DNA from: Condylostoma magnum
Lineage: Eukaryota > Ciliophora > Heterotrichea > Heterotrichida > Condylostomatidae
Assembly (NCBI GenBank): GCA_920105805.1
Contig: CAKKTI010000284.1
Coordinates: 3,640 to 28,666 of the forward strand
DNA length: 25,027 nucleotides
Direction of reading: 5' to 3'
A program made the position numbers and the translations under genes. The first letter of the stretch is position 1; the number at the start of each line of letters is the position of its first letter. Of this stretch, positions 23,627 to 25,027 are shown piece after piece. A model generated the notes under the pieces. The model saw only the letters and a program-made list of their open reading frames with translations. It ran no database searches and was not told the DNA's origin.

Positions 23627-24562
23627 CTAAATTCTTTTAATCCTTTTGTTAGCTATTGAAAGATTGCACTTTTTGCATTTCATATAAAAAGTTTCAGGAG
23701 TAATTTTAAATCGCAAATCCCTACACTTAGTGCAGGCACAACTCCTTTTCAGCTTGCCATTAAAGTGCAAAACAATATCTTATTTCTTTTCAAGCTTCCT
23801 TAGTATTTTATTGTAAAGTGTTTTACTGTAATGCTTTGATGCCAATTTGTACTTTGAAATGAGTTTAGGACTGATAATATTAAATTTTAAATTACTAGCA
23901 CACCATTCCCCATTATAATTCCTTGCAATTTTAACTATAGTATCTTTCTCATGCTTTTTGTTGATTATTTCCAAATAATTGAAAAGTCTAAGTTCATACT
24001 AATCCTTTAAAGATAACTTCTAAGATATTTTTTATGCTAGTATTTTCTTCTTAGTCTCTATTTGATAGTTAATTTCAATTTTCTAATGTTTTTAACAGTA
24101 AATTATTAGTTGCTTTTATGCATCTTTAGTAATTAGATGCTTTCCGCAACCAGGATGAAAAGAAGCCTAGCATCGCTTATACTGACATTAAATCCCGGCT
24201 CCTTATTAAGTTCTACAGATTTGGCATCTTAACTTAAACCTTCTTTAATCCATCTTATCACATTTTATTTTGAATCATTATTTTCCAGTCATAATTTCAA
24301 CATTAGGAATTGCCTTGGAACAGAACACATGTGCTGATCTTTTACTATCAATCGGAGCTAAAATTCCTTGATTTGTATAACAAAATATGCATTTTTCCTA
24401 TTTATCATTTTGTATTAGTTAACAGTGGTAGCAAATTCATTCATTTTCAGGCAATTTTGTAATCCCACAGCATCTCATGTGATATCCTTAGTCACAGTTA
24501 TCACATATTACAATTTCATTGGAACTTGTGTAATTTCCATCAAAGCATACTTCACACACCAT
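23627..24562 (-). CDS. PHD plus extended-PHD (PZP) chromatin reader, BRPF/JADE-like
   Basis: At least 311 aa from the in-frame ATG at 24562. A PHD finger occupies about residues 3-47: VCEVC, then EIVICDNCDQGYHMRCC and ENEWICYHC, giving the C4HC3 pattern. The conserved Trp before ICYHC is UGA (24439-24437) and the Gln of CDQGYH is UAA. A second, extended PHD covers about 58-145: KCIFC, SAHVFCSKAIPNVE, LRCQICRTQQGAGIQC, YKRCQASFHPGCGKH. This PHD, zinc knuckle and ePHD order is typical of BRPF, JADE and AF10, which read histone H3 tails. A further Cys pair set follows near the end (CACTKC ... CKKC) before a lysine-rich tail. The true start is probably upstream: the same frame gives plausible protein (IIEHLTDPAYYEIAHLQQKL) to about 24720, but all frames are open there. 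The stop is TAG at 23629-23627. The C-terminal Cys set is unlike the BRPF and JADE proteins I know. Confidence 0.88.
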
Positions 24563-25027
24563 ATCATCATATTTGTTCTGTATTCAAGGCTTTTAGTGCT
24601 ATTTGACTCTTATAGTATTGGAGAGCTTTTGCTGTAGATGTGCAATTTCGTAATATGCTGGGTCTGTTAAGTGTTCTATTATATATTTCTAAAATGTGAA
24701 ATTTCTGGGATTGGTTTTTGTAATTCTTTTCTAATTACAAATATTAAATTTGGTAGTTTGTAGTTATTAGAGTTGGTTTTGCTAATACTATATCTAATTA
24801 TCAATTCAGTTGTTATTTTTTGCTTCCTAGAGCTTATTTTATTATTAAAGAGGAGTAAAGGAAATATCTCTAAAGTATTAGTTATTTATCAAAAGCCATA
24901 AAAGATTTCCTTATTATTACTTGTCCAATCTCTTTACTAATTACTATTAATAGCTTTAATTATTTTCTAGTTAACACAATATTTTTGTAAGATCTTTTTA
25001 ATATTCTTGCTTCAAGTTTTCATAAGA
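24563..25027 (-). other. Probable 5' part of the PHD gene, frame unresolved
   Basis: The PHD frame continues upstream as plausible protein to about 24720 (DPAYYEIAHLQQKLSNTIRV). The other two minus frames also give plausible peptides (for example NYKLPNLIFVIRKELQKP), so exons, leader and intergenic DNA cannot be separated. No GT-AG stretch that would link the frames was found. From about 24740 to the window end the sequence is AT-rich with nothing I can name. Confidence 0.4.

Noticed and set aside
10764-24439. UGA as Cys (Euplotes-type code)
   Set aside because: UGA aligns with conserved Trp positions, and UAR codons are also sense, which Euplotes does not show.
1-25027. Karyorelict (Loxodes-type) origin with UGA as the stop
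   Set aside because: The gene ends identified here sit on UAA/UAG, with no UGA near the expected C-termini; not fully excluded without transcript data.

Overview
Eukaryotic, AT-rich nuclear DNA that looks like a ciliate macronuclear fragment using a fully reassigned genetic code. Every protein recognised here reads only if UAA and UAG are glutamine and UGA is tryptophan. UGA falls on family-conserved Trp positions in six unrelated proteins (HECT E3, SPRY domain, NCBP3-like, CK1-like kinase, GINS3, PHD finger). UAR falls on conserved Gln positions, such as the PHD 'CDQGYH' and the ABCG 'VYQGP'. The recognisable proteins also end on UAA/UAG, often two or three in a row, and none clearly ends on UGA. 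That pattern (all three stops sense inside genes, UAR as stop at the 3' end) matches what is published for the heterotrich Condylostoma, and fits less well with karyorelicts, where UGA is the usual stop. The species assignment is inference. ORF calling with the standard or ordinary ciliate code breaks nearly every gene here.

Layout. 1-8580 (+) is the 3' part of a giant HECT ubiquitin ligase with a CUB-like segment, a SPRY domain and a C-terminal HECT domain (HERC1-like). 8689-10425 (+) is a DPH6-like protein (diphthamide synthetase fold plus RidA-type domain) whose ATP-binding motifs are degraded. 10464-11084 (+) is a short NCBP3-like cap-binding protein. It meets tail to tail, one base apart, the DBP4/DDX10 DEAD-box helicase (12855-11086, -). 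Upstream of that on the same strand is an ABCG half-transporter (14845-12974, -). 15194-16357 (+) is eIF2B delta, convergent with a CK1-family kinase (17866-16466, -). 18316-18789 (+) is a small single-pass membrane protein, convergent with a leucine-rich-repeat protein (21493-18866, -). About 21556-22560 (-) is an unrecognised, probably secretory gene that seems to carry two 16-nt introns. 22838-23404 (+) is GINS subunit Psf3, convergent with a PHD/extended-PHD chromatin protein (24562-23627, -, probably extending upstream).

The genes are densely packed: intergenic gaps run from 1 to about 450 nt and most coding sequences look intronless. The genes are ordinary housekeeping functions (ubiquitination, translation initiation, ribosome biogenesis, replication, RNA capping, transport, signalling, chromatin) and do not form an obvious pathway. 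No mobile element, viral fossil, rRNA, tRNA or CRISPR array was recognised. The main interest is the code: how genes end when no codon is an unconditional stop, the near-abutting convergent gene ends, the tiny candidate introns, and the degraded DPH6 active site.
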